DNA of 64,000 nucleotides from Pseudomonas kribbensis (GCF_003352185.1 NZ_CP029608.1:5188501-5252500); one strand, 5' to 3'. Positions 21,032 through 33,800 are shown, counted from the first letter of the stretch. The notes: generated from the letters alone by a model not told the origin. Numbers and translations: made by a program.

Positions 21032-22374
21032 GCCAGATCCTCCACGGCGCGGACGAACTGGTGACCACGGTCTTCGTAATTCTTGAACATGTCGAAACTG
21101 GCGCAGGCCGGCGACAGCAGCACCACGTCACCCGGTTGGGCGGCGGCGCGACATTTCTCCACGGCGTCGATCAGTGTGGTGGCGCGAATCAGCGGCACGG
21201 CATCGCCGATGGCCTCGCCGATCTTGTCGGAATCGCGGCCCATCAGGATCACGGCACGGCAATGGGCCGCCGCCGGATCACGCAGATCTTTGAACTCGGC
21301 ACCCTTGCCGTCGCCGCCGGCGATCAGCACGACCTTGCCGCTGATGTCCGCGCCCAGGCCTTCGATGGCAGCCAGCGCGGCGCCGACGTTGGTGGCTTTG
21401 GAATCGTTGTAGTAACCGACGCCATCCAGGTCACGCACCCACTGGCAGCGATGTTCGAGGCCGGCAAAGTTGCGCAGGGCAGCGAGCATGGCGTCGAACG
21501 GCAGACCGACCGCGTGCCCGAGTGCCAGCGCCGCCAGGGCGTTGGACTGGTTGTGGGCGCCGCGAATCTTCAGTTCGCGTACCGGCATCAGGTTCTGGAA
21601 TTCGAAGGCCAGGTATTTCTCGCCATTCTCTTCGCGCAGGCCGAACGCCTTGAAATCGGGTTTGGTCAGGCCGAAGGTCCAGCATGGCTGGCCCTCGCCC
21701 ATCAGCGGCCGGGTCAAGGCATCCTGACGGTTGACCACGAACTGTTTCGCGCCACGGAAGATCCGGTGCTTGGCCAGGTGATAGGCCGGCAGGCCGCTGT
21801 AGCGATCCATGTGGTCTTCGCTGATGTTGAGCACGGTCGCCACTTCGGCGTTGAGCTGGTCGGTGGTTTCCAGCTGGAAGCTCGACAGCTCCATCACGTA
21901 CAGCTCGACGTCATCGCTGAGCAGATCCAGCGCCGGCGTACCAAGGTTGCCGCCCACGGCCACGCGCTTGCCGGCCGCAGCCGCCATCTCGCCGACCAGG
22001 GTGGTGACGGTGCTTTTCGCGTTGGAACCGCTGATGGCCACGATCGGCGCCTTCGCGTTACGCGCGAACAGCTCGATGTCGCCGGACAGCTTCACGCCAC
22101 GGGCCGCGGCGGCTTGTAGGGCCGGGGTCGCCAGCGCCAGGCCGGGGCTCACGTAGAGCTCGTCGGCACGGCACAGGAACTCGACGTCCAGCTCGCCACA
22201 ACGCACTTCCACGTGCGGATAGTCACGCTGGAGCGTGGCCAGTTCCGGTGGATTTTCCCGCGTATCGGCCACAGCAAACGCCACGCCCCGGTTCGCCAGA
22301 AAGCGAACCAGGGACATGCCGCTCTTGCCGAGGCCGACAACGATGCGGAAGTGGTCAGAAGCGATCAGGGACAC
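21028..22374 (-). CDS. murD: UDP-MurNAc-L-Ala--D-glutamate ligase
   Basis: 448 residues. It adds D-Glu to UDP-MurNAc-L-Ala. The N-terminal uracil-binding fold begins FRIVVGLGKSGMSLVRFLA; the P-loop is AISGSNAKSTVTTLVGEM, with Asn replacing the more common Thr-Gly form (GSNAKS); the central ELSSFQLETT and C-terminal YYNDSKATNVGAALAA motifs are present. Five bases separate it from the mraY stop. Confidence 0.97.
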   Translation of the reverse strand: MSLIASDHFRIVVGLGKSGMSLVRFLANRGVAFAVADTRENPPELATLQRDYPHVEVRCGELDVEFLCRADELYVSPGLALATPALQAAAARGVKLSGDIELFARNAKAPIVAISGSNAKSTVTTLVGEMAAAAGKRVAVGGNLGTPALDLLSDDVELYVMELSSFQLETTDQLNAEVATVLNISEDHMDRYSGLPAYHLAKHRIFRGAKQFVVNRQDALTRPLMGEGQPCWTFGLTKPDFKAFGLREENGEKYLAFEFQNLMPVRELKIRGAHNQSNALAALALGHAVGLPFDAMLAALRNFAGLEHRCQWVRDLDGVGYYNDSKATNVGAALAAIEGLGADISGKVVLIAGGDGKGAEFKDLRDPAAAHCRAVILMGRDSDKIGEAIGDAVPLIRATTLIDAVEKCRAAAQPGDVVLLSPACASFDMFKNYEDRGHQFVRAVEDLA

Positions 22375-22379
22375 TCGTT

Positions 22380-23462
22380 CTACCTCAGCTTCAGGGTGGC
22401 AAGGCCGATCAGCACGAGAATCACGGTGATGATCCAGAAACGGACGATCACGCGCGGCTCGGGCCAGCCCTTGAGTTCAAAGTGGTGGTGGATCGGAGCC
22501 ATGCGGAACACACGGCGACCGGTCAGCTTAAAGGAAGCCACCTGAATGACGACTGACAGGGTTTCCATCACGAACACGCCGCCCATGATGAACAGGACGA
22601 TTTCCTGACGGACGATCACCGCGATGGTGCCCAGGGCAGCGCCCAGCGCCAGTGCGCCGACGTCACCCATGAAGACTTGTGCCGGATAGGTGTTGAACCA
22701 CAGAAAGCCCAGGCCGGCACCGATCAGTGCGCCGCAGAACACGATCAGCTCGCCCGCGCCCGGTACGTACGGGATCAACAGGTATTCAGCGAATTTCACG
22801 TTACCCGACAGGTAGCAGAAGATGCCCAGGCCACCACCGACCATCACCGTCGGCATGATCGCCAGACCGTCGAGGCCGTCGGTCAGGTTGACCGCGTTGC
22901 TCGAGCCGACGATCACGAAGTAGGTCAGCACGATGAAACCGGCGCCCAGCGGAATGCTGTAGTCCTTGAGCATCGGCAGGATCAGGGTGGTTTCCACCGG
23001 CGTGGCGGCAGTCATATAAAGGAAGATTGCCGCGCCGAGGCCGAACACCGACTGCCAGAAATATTTCCAGCGGCTTGGCAGACCACGGGAGTTCTTCTCA
23101 ATGACCTTGCGGTAGTCGTCGACCCAGCCGATGGCGCCGAACAGCAGGGTCACCAGCAGCACGACCCAGACGTAACGGTTGCTCAGGTCAGCCCACAACA
23201 GGGTGCTGACACCGATGGAAGACAGAATCAGTGCGCCGCCCATGGTCGGCGTACCGGATTTGGACAGGTGCGATTGCGGACCATCGTTACGAACCGATTG
23301 GCCGATCTGACGGTTCTGCAGGGTGCGGATCATCCACGGGCCGTAGCACAGCGACAGGACCAGCGCGGTCAGCACACCGAGGATCCCGCGCAGGGTCAGG
23401 TACTGGAAGACCGCGAAGCCTTTGTAGAACTGTTGCAGATACTCCGCTAGCAGCAGCAGCAT
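22380..23462 (-). CDS. mraY: Phospho-N-acetylmuramoyl-pentapeptide transferase
   Basis: 360 residues from the ATG at 23460-23462, which overlaps the murF stop as TAATG; the few codons upstream are in murF. It makes lipid I in the inner membrane with ten segments. The Mg-binding DD ([17 protein letters not shown]), the catalytic [13 protein letters not shown] motif and [12 protein letters not shown] are present, as are the HHHFE residues near the C-terminus ([15 protein letters not shown]). Confidence 0.98.
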   Translation of the reverse strand: MLLLLAEYLQQFYKGFAVFQYLTLRGILGVLTALVLSLCYGPWMIRTLQNRQIGQSVRNDGPQSHLSKSGTPTMGGALILSSIGVSTLLWADLSNRYVWVVLLVTLLFGAIGWVDDYRKVIEKNSRGLPSRWKYFWQSVFGLGAAIFLYMTAATPVETTLILPMLKDYSIPLGAGFIVLTYFVIVGSSNAVNLTDGLDGLAIMPTVMVGGGLGIFCYLSGNVKFAEYLLIPYVPGAGELIVFCGALIGAGLGFLWFNTYPAQVFMGDVGALALGAALGTIAVIVRQEIVLFIMGGVFVMETLSVVIQVASFKLTGRRVFRMAPIHHHFELKGWPEPRVIVRFWIITVILVLIGLATLKLR

Positions 23463-24829
23463 TAATGTTTCTCCAGACTGGACCCGCACAGGGCCGCAAC
23501 GATGTTTTCCATCGCTGCGCTGCGCGAACCCTTGATCAAAATGGTGGTGTTTTTGTCCTGCTCGGCGCCGAGGGCCTGGATCAGTTCGGCCTGCGTGCCG
23601 AAGTGATGCGCCTCTTGGCCGAATGCGTTCACGGCGTGGACCATGTTCGGCCCGACGGCGTAAAGCGCGGAAACCTTGCCCCGGGCGTATTCGCCCACGT
23701 CGCGGTGCCCCTGCTCCGCCCAGTCGCCCAACTCGCCGATATCCCCGAGCACCAGGACGGTGCGGCCGGAAAAGCCGGCGAGTATATCAACGGCCGCGCA
23801 CATGGAGGTGGGGTTCGCGTTGTAAGTGTCATCGATCACGCGCATGCCGTTTTTCGCCAGTTGCGCGACGGTGCGACCCTTGACCGGTTGTACCGCGCCA
23901 AGCCCGGTGGCGATGCCGAACAGCGACACGCCCAGGGCGTGAGCGGCAGCGGCAGCAGCCAGGGCATTGGCGACGTTATGGGTGCCGAGCAGGTTCAGTT
24001 GAACCCGTTCCACACCTTCAGGACTGTGCAGGTTGAACGCCGGGCAACCACGGGCATCGGTGGCCAGATCGCTGGCGTGGAAATCCGCTTGCGAGTTGCT
24101 CAGGGCGAAGGTCAGCACCTTGCGACCGGCAGCGCGGGTTTTCCAGATACCGAACGCCTTGTCATCGAGATTCAGCACGGCGACGCCATCGGCGGCCAGC
24201 CCTTCGATGATTTCGCCTTTGGCTTCGACGATTTTCTCCGGCCCGCCGAACTCGCCAACGTGAGCGGTGCCGGCGTTGTTGAGAATTGCCACATGCGGCT
24301 TGGTCAGCCCTACGGTGTAGGCGATCTCACCCAGACGCGAGGCGCCCAGTTCGATCACTGCCGCGCTATGTTCCGGGGCAAGTTCGAGCAGGGTCAGCGG
24401 TACGCCGAGGTCGTTGTTCAGGTTGCCACGGGTCGCGTGCACCGAGCCGCGTGTGCGCAGGATGCTCGCGAGCATTTCCTTGACCGTGGTCTTGCCGCTG
24501 GAGCCGGTCACGGCCGCGACCGGTTTGGTGAACGCGGCACGGTTCAATGCACCCAACTGACCGAGAGCCTGGCGGGTGTCCTTGACCAGCAATTGCGGCA
24601 GCGTGCTGTCGGCGACTTCGCGCTCGACCAATGCAGCAACGGCGCCTTTACCGGCGACCTCATTCAGATAGTCATGACCGTCAAAGCGCGGACCGGTCAG
24701 GGCAATAAACAGTTGGCCGGCCTTGATGGCACGGCTGTCGATGCTCACGCCGTCGAAGCTTGCGTCCGCGCTGATCAGCCGCGCGTCGAGTGCGTTGGTC
24801 AGTTCGCTGAGTTTCAGGGCCTTAAGCAT
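23462..24829 (-). CDS. murF: UDP-MurNAc-tripeptide--D-Ala-D-Ala ligase
   Basis: 455 residues. It adds the D-Ala-D-Ala made by DdlB, completing the pentapeptide. P-loop [18 protein letters not shown], central [16 protein letters not shown] and C-terminal [12 protein letters not shown] with VLGDIGELG mark the family. It overlaps murE by eight bases and mraY by one. Confidence 0.98.
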   Translation of the reverse strand: MLKALKLSELTNALDARLISADASFDGVSIDSRAIKAGQLFIALTGPRFDGHDYLNEVAGKGAVAALVEREVADSTLPQLLVKDTRQALGQLGALNRAAFTKPVAAVTGSSGKTTVKEMLASILRTRGSVHATRGNLNNDLGVPLTLLELAPEHSAAVIELGASRLGEIAYTVGLTKPHVAILNNAGTAHVGEFGGPEKIVEAKGEIIEGLAADGVAVLNLDDKAFGIWKTRAAGRKVLTFALSNSQADFHASDLATDARGCPAFNLHSPEGVERVQLNLLGTHNVANALAAAAAAHALGVSLFGIATGLGAVQPVKGRTVAQLAKNGMRVIDDTYNANPTSMCAAVDILAGFSGRTVLVLGDIGELGDWAEQGHRDVGEYARGKVSALYAVGPNMVHAVNAFGQEAHHFGTQAELIQALGAEQDKNTTILIKGSRSAAMENIVAALCGSSLEKH

Positions 24830-26284
24830 GGGCCACCTCCCACGCGGTCAGGGCATGATCGGCCTCGACCAGATCAGAGAATGCGTGGCGCTCGCCGTTG
24901 ATTTCCTGATAGTCCTCGTGACCTTTGCCGGCCAGGACGACCACGTCATCCGCCGAGGCGCTGGCGATCAGTTGTGCGATGGCCTGGCCGCGACCGGCCA
25001 CGAATGTGACGTTATCCACAGCCGTGAAGCCGGCGCGGATGTCATCGAAAATCACCGCTGGATCTTCAGTACGCGGATTGTCATCGGTAACCAGGACGCG
25101 GTCGGCCAGACGCTCGACCACTTCGGCCATCAGCGGGCGCTTGCCGCGATCGCGATCACCGCCACAACCGAACAGGCACAGCAACTGGCCTTTGACGTGC
25201 GGACGCAACGCAGTCAGAACTTTTTCCAGCGCATCCGGGGTGTGGGCGTAATCGACCACCACCAGCGGCTGGGTGCCGCCACCCAGACGCTGCATGCGTC
25301 CGGCCGGGCCTTCGAGCTTCGGCAGCACCTTGAGGATTTCGTCGAGGGCGTAGTCCAGACCGAGCAAGGCACCGACGGCAGCCAGCACGTTGCTCAGGTT
25401 GAAACGACCCAGCAATGTGCTGCGCAGATGATGTTCGCCCTGCGGCGTGACCAGCGTGGCGCGCACGCCATGGTCGTCGAACTGTGCTTCACGGACATAC
25501 AGATAGGCGCTGCTGTCGAGCAGGCTATAAGTGATCAGGCGCGACTCACGTTTTTCCGCGGCCAGTTGCCGGCCGAAATCGTCATCCAGATTGACCACGC
25601 GGCACTTCAAGTCATTCCAGGCAAACAGCTTGGCCTTCGCTTCGGCGTAGGCTTCCATGGTGCCGTGGTAATCGAGGTGATCGCGGGACAGGTTGGTCAT
25701 CACCGCCACGTCGAACGCCAGCGCGGTGACCCGGCCCTGATCCAGACCGTGGGACGAAACTTCCATGGCCACGGCTTTGGCGCCGGCCTTTTTCAGGTCG
25801 CCCAGGGTCGCTTGCATGGCGATCGGATTCGGCGTGGTGTGCAGGCCACTTTGCAGCGAACCGTAGAAACCGGAACCCAGGGTGCCGACGATGCCGCAAT
25901 GCTGGCCGAGCAGATCCAGCGCCTGTGCGACCAATTGGGTCACGCTGGTCTTGCCGTTGGTACCGGTCACGCCCACAAGATTCAGGTGATGACTCGGCTC
26001 ACCGTAAAAACGACCGGCGATATCCGACAGCTGCGCCGCCAGGCCTTTGACCGGAATCAATGGCACGTCAGTGATCGGCAGCACGGTGGCGCCTTCCACT
26101 TCGTAAGCAACCGCAGCGGCGCCACGAGCCAGTGCGTCGGCAATATGCGCACGACCATCGAACTTGCCGCCCGGCACCGCGAGGAACAAGTCGCCCGCGC
26201 GCACATTGCGGCTGTCGAGTGCCAGTTCACGGATCAACAGATCGTGGCCGGCGTGGGGGAAAATCTTGTTCAGACTAAGAGACA

Positions 26285-26285
<1 letters not shown>
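24822..26285 (-). CDS. murE: UDP-MurNAc-L-Ala-D-Glu--meso-diaminopimelate ligase
   Basis: 487 residues. It adds the third residue of the stem peptide. P-loop GVTGTNGKTSVTQLVAQAL; the motif VMTNLSRDHLDYHGTMEAYA; and the diaminopimelate specificity motif DNPRTEDP, with Arg in the DNPR position, so the stem carries meso-DAP as expected in a Gram-negative. It overlaps ftsI by one base. Confidence 0.98.
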
Positions 26286-28313
<2,028 letters not shown>

Positions 28314-28317
<4 letters not shown>

Positions 28318-29261
28318 CGCAGCTTCTCCGCGACGCGCATGACGGCGCTACGGGAACGTGGGTTGGCTTTGAGTTCGGCGTCGGAGGCCGTCTGCGCTTT
28401 GCCATGGATCTTGATTTTCGGTTCGAAGGCGACGTGGCGAACCGGCAGGTTGCGCGGCAGGTTGTCGGCTTCGCCCTTCACCAGCTTGCGCATGAACAGT
28501 TTGACGATACGGTCTTCCAGCGAGTGGAAGCTGATCACGACCAGGCGACCACCCACTTCCAGGCATTCGAGCGCGGCTTCAAGGCCCGCTTCCAGATCAC
28601 CCAGTTCGTTATTGACGTGAATGCGCAGGCCCTGGAATGCACGGGTGGCCGGGTTCTTGCCCTTTTCCCACGCCGGGTTGGCGACTTTCAGCACTTCGGC
28701 CAGATCGGCGGTGCGCTCGAACGGGGTAATATCGCGACGCTCGGCCACGGCACGGGCCATGCGGCCGGAGAAACGTTCTTCGCCATATTCCTTGAACACC
28801 CGGGCGATTTCTTCCACCGGCGCGGTGTTGACGAATTCGGCTGCGCTGATGCCGCGGGACGGGTCCATGCGCATGTCCAGCGGGCCATCATTGAGGAAAC
28901 TGAAGCCACGCTCGGCATCATCGAGCTGCGGCGAAGACACGCCGAGGTCGAGCAGAATGCCGCTGACCTTGCCGACCAGACCACGTTCGGCAACCACCGA
29001 ACCGAGCTCGGCAAAGCTGCGCTGCACAACGACAAAGCGGCCGTCTTCGGCCGCTAGCGTTTGCCCGGTGGCAATCGCTTGTGGATCTTTGTCGAATCCG
29101 ATGAGCCGGCCATCAGGCCCGAGCTTGCTGAGGATCAACCGGCTGTGCCCGCCGCGCCCGAACGTGCCGTCCAGATAGCAGCCATCAGGACGTACGGCGA
29201 GAGCCTCGACGGCTTCGTCAAGCAGTACGGTGATGTGGTTAAAGCCGCTATCAATAGTCAC
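28314..29261 (-). CDS. rsmH: 16S rRNA (cytosine(1402)-N4)-methyltransferase
   Basis: 315 residues, SAM-dependent. N-terminal motif [19 protein letters not shown], the SAM-binding [35 protein letters not shown], and the C-terminal [15 protein letters not shown] are all diagnostic. With RsmI, also encoded in this window, it forms the doubly methylated m4Cm1402 in the ribosomal P site. It overlaps mraZ by four bases. Confidence 0.98.
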
Positions 29262-29713
29262 AGGATCAGATCACGCAGTTCATCAGGCATGGCGCCCGGT
29301 TGTTGTATGGCAGCCAGGTCAGCGGCAGAAACCGCGTTCCAGGCATCTTCGTCCCACAGTTGGAACTTGTTCAGTTGACCGACCAGCATCGCGCGCTTGT
29401 CCAGCTTTGCGTATTCGCGCAGGCGCGGCGGCACCAGAAAACGACCACTGCCGTCGAGTTCGAGGTCGACGGCATTACCAATCAATAAACGTTGCAGACG
29501 ACGGTTCTCTTCGCGGAGCGAAGGAAGCGCGCGCAACTTGGTTTCAATAATTTCCCACTCATCGAGCGGGTAGACACACAGGCACGGATCAACGGCATCA
29601 ATGGTCACGATCAACTGGCCGGAACTACGCGAAACGAGCTCGTCACGGTACCGGCTCGGCATGGCGAGACGGCCCTTTGCGTCGAGACTGATAGCGTTAG
29701 CTCCGCGAAACAC
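29258..29713 (-). CDS. mraZ: Transcriptional regulator MraZ
   Basis: 151 residues from a GTG (29711-29713) with GGAG twelve bases upstream. It has the two AbrB-like halves: [20 protein letters not shown] and [20 protein letters not shown], each with the family DxxGR-type signature. MraZ forms a ring and binds direct repeats in front of its own gene to repress the dcw cluster; exactly such repeats lie upstream here (29756-29781). Confidence 0.97.
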   Translation of the reverse strand: MFRGANAISLDAKGRLAMPSRYRDELVSRSSGQLIVTIDAVDPCLCVYPLDEWEIIETKLRALPSLREENRRLQRLLIGNAVDLELDGSGRFLVPPRLREYAKLDKRAMLVGQLNKFQLWDEDAWNAVSAADLAAIQQPGAMPDELRDLIL

Positions 29714-29755
29714 GTCTGCGTTTCTCCAATTTTTATCGTTTTGAGCTCAAAAAAC

Positions 29756-29781
29756 CCACTTCATGCCACTTTCCGCCACTT
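29756..29781 (-). promoter_or_regulatory. MraZ operator: three AAGTGG boxes at 10-bp spacing
   Basis: On the minus strand AAGTGG occurs at 29776-29781, 29766-29771 and 29756-29761, exactly one helical turn apart. Known MraZ sites are tandem GTGG-type boxes of ten-base period. They lie just downstream of the -10 element and upstream of the mraZ GTG, where bound MraZ would block initiation or clearance. Confidence 0.85.
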
Positions 29782-29787
29782 GCGCAC

Positions 29788-29817
29788 ACTATAGGAATGC
29801 GCCCACCACACCGTCAA
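29788..29817 (-). promoter_or_regulatory. Sigma-70 promoter of the dcw cluster (PmraZ)
   Basis: On the minus strand TTGACG (29812-29817) and TATAGT (29788-29793) are separated by 18 bases. The transcription start would fall at about 29781, at the first AAGTGG box. This is the strongest promoter match in the window and serves the operon of overlapping genes down to ftsA/ftsZ. Confidence 0.8.
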
Positions 29818-29819
29818 GG

Positions 29820-30118
29820 CGCGGATCAAAGGAAAACCCTTACAGAACGGAGATTTAGGAGCATAAAAGGAGGAGCAACGAGAATCCGGCGGATGCTTTT
29901 ATCCAATAACTTGAGACAGCACTGACAGCTGCGCTCGAAAGTTAAAGTAATTTGTTAAGAGTAAGATTTTTTCGGTATTACAAAAGCGCTTCTGCTGTTG
30001 ATTGAAGCAAGGTGGGAAATGGCTATTACTGCGATTGCCGCTGCCGGATTTCCAGAGCAGGCCTGCTGATAATAAACAGCCCTGTCGCCTTTAATTCAAG
30101 CAGGGAAAAGAAAAAGGT
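29820..30118. other. Intergenic AT-richer stretch between mraZ promoter and rnpB
   Basis: No gene is supported. It contains an A/T-rich stretch (about 29940-29985). The end near 30103-30118 reads, on the minus strand, as a pyrimidine/T-rich run directly after the 3' end of RNase P RNA and probably serves in its termination. Nothing else is recognised. Confidence 0.5.
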
Positions 30119-30470
30119 GGAGAGTCGATCTGTAAGCCGGGTTCTGTCTTGAACAGTCATTCGTCTACGATGGCCATCACTGGACATCTTTAGCAACCTA
30201 CCCGGTCCCAGCGCGGGCCACGCCTTGGGACCCTATTTGGTCTTGCTCCAAGTGGGGTTTACCTAGCCACGAACTGTTGCCAGACGTGCGGTGCGCTCTT
30301 ACCGCACCTTTTCACCCTTACCGGCGCCGAAGCGCTTAGGCGGTTATTTTCTGTGGCACTTTCCGTAGGCTCACGCCTCCCAGGCATTACCTGGCACTTC
30401 GCCCTATGGAGCCCGGACTTTCCTCCCCCCCCTAATTTTCATAGAGGGCAGCGACTGTCCGATCGACTCT
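30119..30470 (-). ncRNA. rnpB: RNase P RNA (M1 RNA), bacterial type A
   Basis: About 352 nt. Read on the minus strand it begins AGAGTCGATCGGACAGTCGC and ends AAGCCGGCTTACAGATCGACTC-like with the 5' and 3' ends complementary (the P1 stem). The conserved 5' core GGAGGAAAGTCCGGGCTCC and the 3' core ACAGAACCCGGCTTA are intact, as are CAGGGTGAAA-like and GGTAAACCCC segments. An eight-base G run sits just before GGAGGAAAG. The RNA processes tRNA 5' ends with RnpA. Ends are estimated from the P1 pairing and are good to a few bases. Confidence 0.96.
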
Positions 30471-30543
30471 CCGCCGCGCAGGTTAACGGCAGAGCGCCCG
30501 AAGAACAAGCGCTAATAGCCCGCAAACCGGTCTGCGCGACGGG

Positions 30544-31416
30544 TTACGCGCCTTTTTGCTGATCCAGCGCGACCTGATACAGCACGTTTTTGCGCTCACC
30601 GGTGATTTGCGCAGCCAAAGCGGCCGCACGCTTGAGTGGCATCTCTTCCAGCAGCAGATTGAGGATGCGCATCGCCTCGCTGCTGACGGCATCTTCGGAT
30701 TCCGGCGCAGTCCAGCCAGCCACTACAACAACGCATTCGCCACGCTGCTGATTGCTGTCCGCCTCGACGAATGCACGCAGCTCGGCCAGTGGCAGGCCCT
30801 TGAGCGTTTCAAAGGTCTTGGTGATTTCACGGGCGAGCAAGGCCGGGCGATCAGCACCGAACACGGCTTCCATATCTTGCAGGCACTCGAGAATACGATG
30901 TGGCGCCTCGTAGAAAATCAGCGTGCGCGGCTCTTCCTTGATGGCTTCCAGACGCGCCTTGCGCCCCACCGCCTTGGCCGGCAAAAAACCTTCGAAGATG
31001 AAACGGTCGGATGGAAGACCGGCCGCCGACAGTGCCGCGATCAACGCACAGGCCCCCGGCACCGGCACCACATTGATCCCGGCGGCACGCGCCTGGCGCA
31101 CCAGGTGATAACCCGGATCGGAAATCAGCGGCGTACCGGCATCGGAAATCAGCGCTACGTTGTCGCCAGCCAGCAGACGAGTAATGAAACGACTGCCCTC
31201 ATCACGCTCATTGTGTTCATGGCAGGCCGCCAGCGGCGTGGAGATACCAAAGTGCTGCATCAGACGCTGGGAATGGCGCGTGTCTTCGGCGGCAATCAGC
31301 GCCACTTCGCGCAGGATCTTCAACGCCCGGGCGCTGATGTCGTCCAGGTTGCCGATGGGCGTCGCCACCACATAAAGCGAGCCCGCAGCGGAATTCAAAG
31401 CACCTGGAGCAGTCAA
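30544..31416 (-). CDS. rsmI: 16S rRNA (cytidine(1402)-2'-O)-methyltransferase
   Basis: 290 residues from a TTG at 31414-31416, preferred because GAGGT (31424-31428) sits seven bases upstream; an ATG eleven codons earlier has no ribosome site. SAM-dependent tetrapyrrole-methylase fold: SLYVVATPIGNLDDISARAL, AEDTRHSQRLMQHFGI, SDAGTPLISDPGYHLV, GFLPAKAVGRKARLE. It makes the 2'-O methyl of m4Cm1402, the partner modification to RsmH. It is divergent from lpoA. Confidence 0.95.
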   Translation of the reverse strand: MTAPGALNSAAGSLYVVATPIGNLDDISARALKILREVALIAAEDTRHSQRLMQHFGISTPLAACHEHNERDEGSRFITRLLAGDNVALISDAGTPLISDPGYHLVRQARAAGINVVPVPGACALIAALSAAGLPSDRFIFEGFLPAKAVGRKARLEAIKEEPRTLIFYEAPHRILECLQDMEAVFGADRPALLAREITKTFETLKGLPLAELRAFVEADSNQQRGECVVVVAGWTAPESEDAVSSEAMRILNLLLEEMPLKRAAALAAQITGERKNVLYQVALDQQKGA

Positions 31417-31626
31417 AGCGCACACCTCATGATCGGTAAAAGCCGCCATTGTAGCGCGTCACGCGCCCGGCGATGCGCTCGCGGCAGACACGGTTTGTCG
31501 CACCATTGTGCGGTCGCGCAACATTTACATCAGCTAAATTGACGGTTTCACACCAGTAACATCGCGCCCCGGCCAGCGCTTGGGTACAATTCGACGCTAA
31601 TTTGATCGAGTATCAGGAACACTTAC

Positions 31627-33438
31627 ATGATCGCTTGCCTGCGGCTGTTCACTGCCCTCTGCCTCGCTGCCTTGCTGGCGGCTTGCGCCAGCTCCCCTTC
31701 CTCCAGCCTTGGCGAACTTCCACGGACTCCGGATGCCAGCATCGAGCAACTGCTCGAACAGGCTGCCCAGGCCAAATCGCCGGACAAAGCTGCGTTGCTG
31801 CGCCTGAGCGCGGCCGACATGGCTTACCGCCAAGGCAACGCCGGACAGTCCGCGCAGATCCTGCAACAAGTGCCGATGGAGCAGCTCCAGCCAGGCCAGC
31901 AGGCATTTGCCAGCACCTTGTCTGCTGAACTGGCCATGACCCGCAACCAGCCGAAAGCCGCGCTGGCAGCCTTGAACCATCCAAGCCTGCAGCGCCTGAG
32001 CGAAATGTCGATTCCACTGCAGGTTCGCGCCGGCACCGTTCACGCCCGCGCCCTTGAAGCCGATGGCCAGACTCTGGCCGCCGCTCGCGAGCGCATCTTC
32101 ATCGCACCGATGCTGGAAGGCGAAGCCGCCAGCAAGAACCACGAAGCGATCTGGACCCTGATTGCGTCGCTGCCGACCGATCAACTGCAACCCAACGGGA
32201 CCGACGACCTCGCAGGCTGGATGAGCCTGGCCCTGGCCGTGAAAACCGCCGGAACCCTGGAACAGCAACAGGCTGCCATCGACGACTGGCGCTCGCAGCA
32301 CCCGAAACACCCGGCCGCGATAATCCTGCCGCTGCCTCTGACCAAACTCAAGGAACTGGCCAGCCAGCCCCTGAGCAAAATCGCTCTGCTGCTGCCACAG
32401 GACGGCCAACTGGCCTCCGTGGGCAAGGCCCTGCGTGACGGCTTCATGGCCGCGCACTACCAGGCCCAGCAAGCCGGTCAGAAACCACCGGCCATCGTGT
32501 TCTACGACAGCTCGCACCTGACCAGCATGGACGAGTTCTACCGCAAGGCCCAGGCCGACGGCGTGCAACTGGTTGTCGGTCCACTGGAAAAACCACTGGT
32601 CAAACAGCTGAGCACCCGCCCGCAACTGCCGATCACCACCCTCGCGCTGAACTACAGCGAAGGCGACCAAGGCCCTGCGCAACTGTTCCAGTTCGGCCTC
32701 GCCGCTGAAGACGAAGCCCGCGAAGTGTCCCGCCGCGCCCGTGCCGATGGCCTGCACCGCGCTGCGATCATGGTGCCGAAAGGCGAATGGGGCGACCGCG
32801 TCCTGCGCGCCTTCAGCCAGGACTGGCAAGCCAACGGCGGCAGCATTGTCGCCACCGAGCGTGTTGATCAACCTGTGCAACTGGCCCAGCAGATCGCCGA
32901 CATGTTCCAGTTGCGCCAGAGCGAGGCCCGCGCCAAGAGCCTGCAGAACGCTGCCGGCACCAACGTCGCCGCCCAGCCTTCGCGTCGCCAGGACATCGAG
33001 TTCATTTTCCTCGCCGCGACTCCGCAACAGGCCCAGCAGATCAAGCCGACCCTGAACTTCCAGTACGCCGGTGACGTGCCGGTCTACGCGACCTCCCACG
33101 TATTCAGCGCAAGCGGCGACGTGAACCAGTACAACGACATGAACGGCGTGCGCTTCTGCGAAACCCCGTGGCTGCTGGATGCCAACGATCCACTGCGCAA
33201 ACAGGTCACCGCACAATGGCCACAAGCCGCCGGCAGCCTCGGCCGTCTGTACGCGATGGGTGTTGACGCCTACCGCCTGGCACCACGCCTGAGCCAGCTC
33301 AAGACCCTGCCGGACAGCCGCATCGACGGTCTGTCGGGCAGCCTGGGCATGACCCAGAGCCAACGCGTCGTACGTCAGTTGCCATGGGCCCAGTTTGTCA
33401 GCGGCCAGATCCAGCGCCTGCCGGACACCCCGCGCTGA
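31627..33438 (+). CDS. lpoA: Outer-membrane lipoprotein activator of PBP1a (LpoA-like)
   Basis: 603 residues. The signal peptide ends in the lipobox LLAAC, giving a lipidated Cys at about residue 20. An N-terminal TPR-like helical domain (to about 240) is followed by a periplasmic-binding-protein-like domain (KIALLLPQDGQLASVGKALR; the later IEFIFLAATPQQAQQI and YATSHVFSASGD). LpoA spans the periplasm and activates PBP1a. A TACAAT -10 lies near 31585. It overlaps yraN by one base (TGATG) and heads a four-gene run. Confidence 0.93.
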   Translation: MIACLRLFTALCLAALLAACASSPSSSLGELPRTPDASIEQLLEQAAQAKSPDKAALLRLSAADMAYRQGNAGQSAQILQQVPMEQLQPGQQAFASTLSAELAMTRNQPKAALAALNHPSLQRLSEMSIPLQVRAGTVHARALEADGQTLAAARERIFIAPMLEGEAASKNHEAIWTLIASLPTDQLQPNGTDDLAGWMSLALAVKTAGTLEQQQAAIDDWRSQHPKHPAAIILPLPLTKLKELASQPLSKIALLLPQDGQLASVGKALRDGFMAAHYQAQQAGQKPPAIVFYDSSHLTSMDEFYRKAQADGVQLVVGPLEKPLVKQLSTRPQLPITTLALNYSEGDQGPAQLFQFGLAAEDEAREVSRRARADGLHRAAIMVPKGEWGDRVLRAFSQDWQANGGSIVATERVDQPVQLAQQIADMFQLRQSEARAKSLQNAAGTNVAAQPSRRQDIEFIFLAATPQQAQQIKPTLNFQYAGDVPVYATSHVFSASGDVNQYNDMNGVRFCETPWLLDANDPLRKQVTAQWPQAAGSLGRLYAMGVDAYRLAPRLSQLKTLPDSRIDGLSGSLGMTQSQRVVRQLPWAQFVSGQIQRLPDTPR

Positions 33439-33800
33439 TGCCCGACAGGTCACACCTGCAAAGCGGCAAGGATGCCGAGCGCCAGGCGCTCGAGCATCTG
33501 CAACACCAGGGTCTGCGCCTGCTGGCGCAGAACTGGTTATGTAAACGCGGCGAGCTTGATCTGGTCATGCTTGATGGCGATACAGTAGTATTCGTCGAAG
33601 TACGTTACCGAAAGAACACTCAATGGGGTGGAGCGCTCGACAGTATCGACGGGCGCAAACGGCAGAAACTGATTTTCGCCGCACAGTATTTTCTTCAGCG
33701 CGAGTCGCGTTGGGCCAATTCCCCCTGCCGCTTCGACGTGGTGGCCATCGACAGCCACCAGGGTCAGCTGAACTGGTTGCAGAATGCGTTCGATAGTTGA
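33438..33800 (+). CDS. yraN: YraN/UPF0102-family endonuclease-like protein
   Basis: 120 residues from the ATG overlapping the lpoA stop; the frame upstream is inside lpoA. The core GELDLVMLDGDTVVFVEVRY carries the E-x-D...E-V-R pattern of the restriction-endonuclease-like (PD-(D/E)xK) fold, and GGALDSIDGRKRQKL follows as in the family. Function is not settled; a role in DNA repair or processing is proposed for relatives. Its place between lpoA and gmhA is conserved. Confidence 0.92.
   Translation: MPDRSHLQSGKDAERQALEHLQHQGLRLLAQNWLCKRGELDLVMLDGDTVVFVEVRYRKNTQWGGALDSIDGRKRQKLIFAAQYFLQRESRWANSPCRFDVVAIDSHQGQLNWLQNAFDS

Noticed and set aside
29820..30118. Possible small gene or RNA between mraZ promoter and rnpB
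   Set aside because: No frame has a convincing start and no stable fold besides the rnpB 3' end is evident.
30353..30562. 69-codon plus-strand frame over rnpB
   Set aside because: It overlaps the conserved core of RNase P RNA, which accounts for the sequence.
31597..33453. 618-codon frame on the minus strand opposite lpoA
   Set aside because: Shadow of a high-G+C coding gene; it lacks a ribosome site and any family likeness, and lpoA with its lipobox explains the region.
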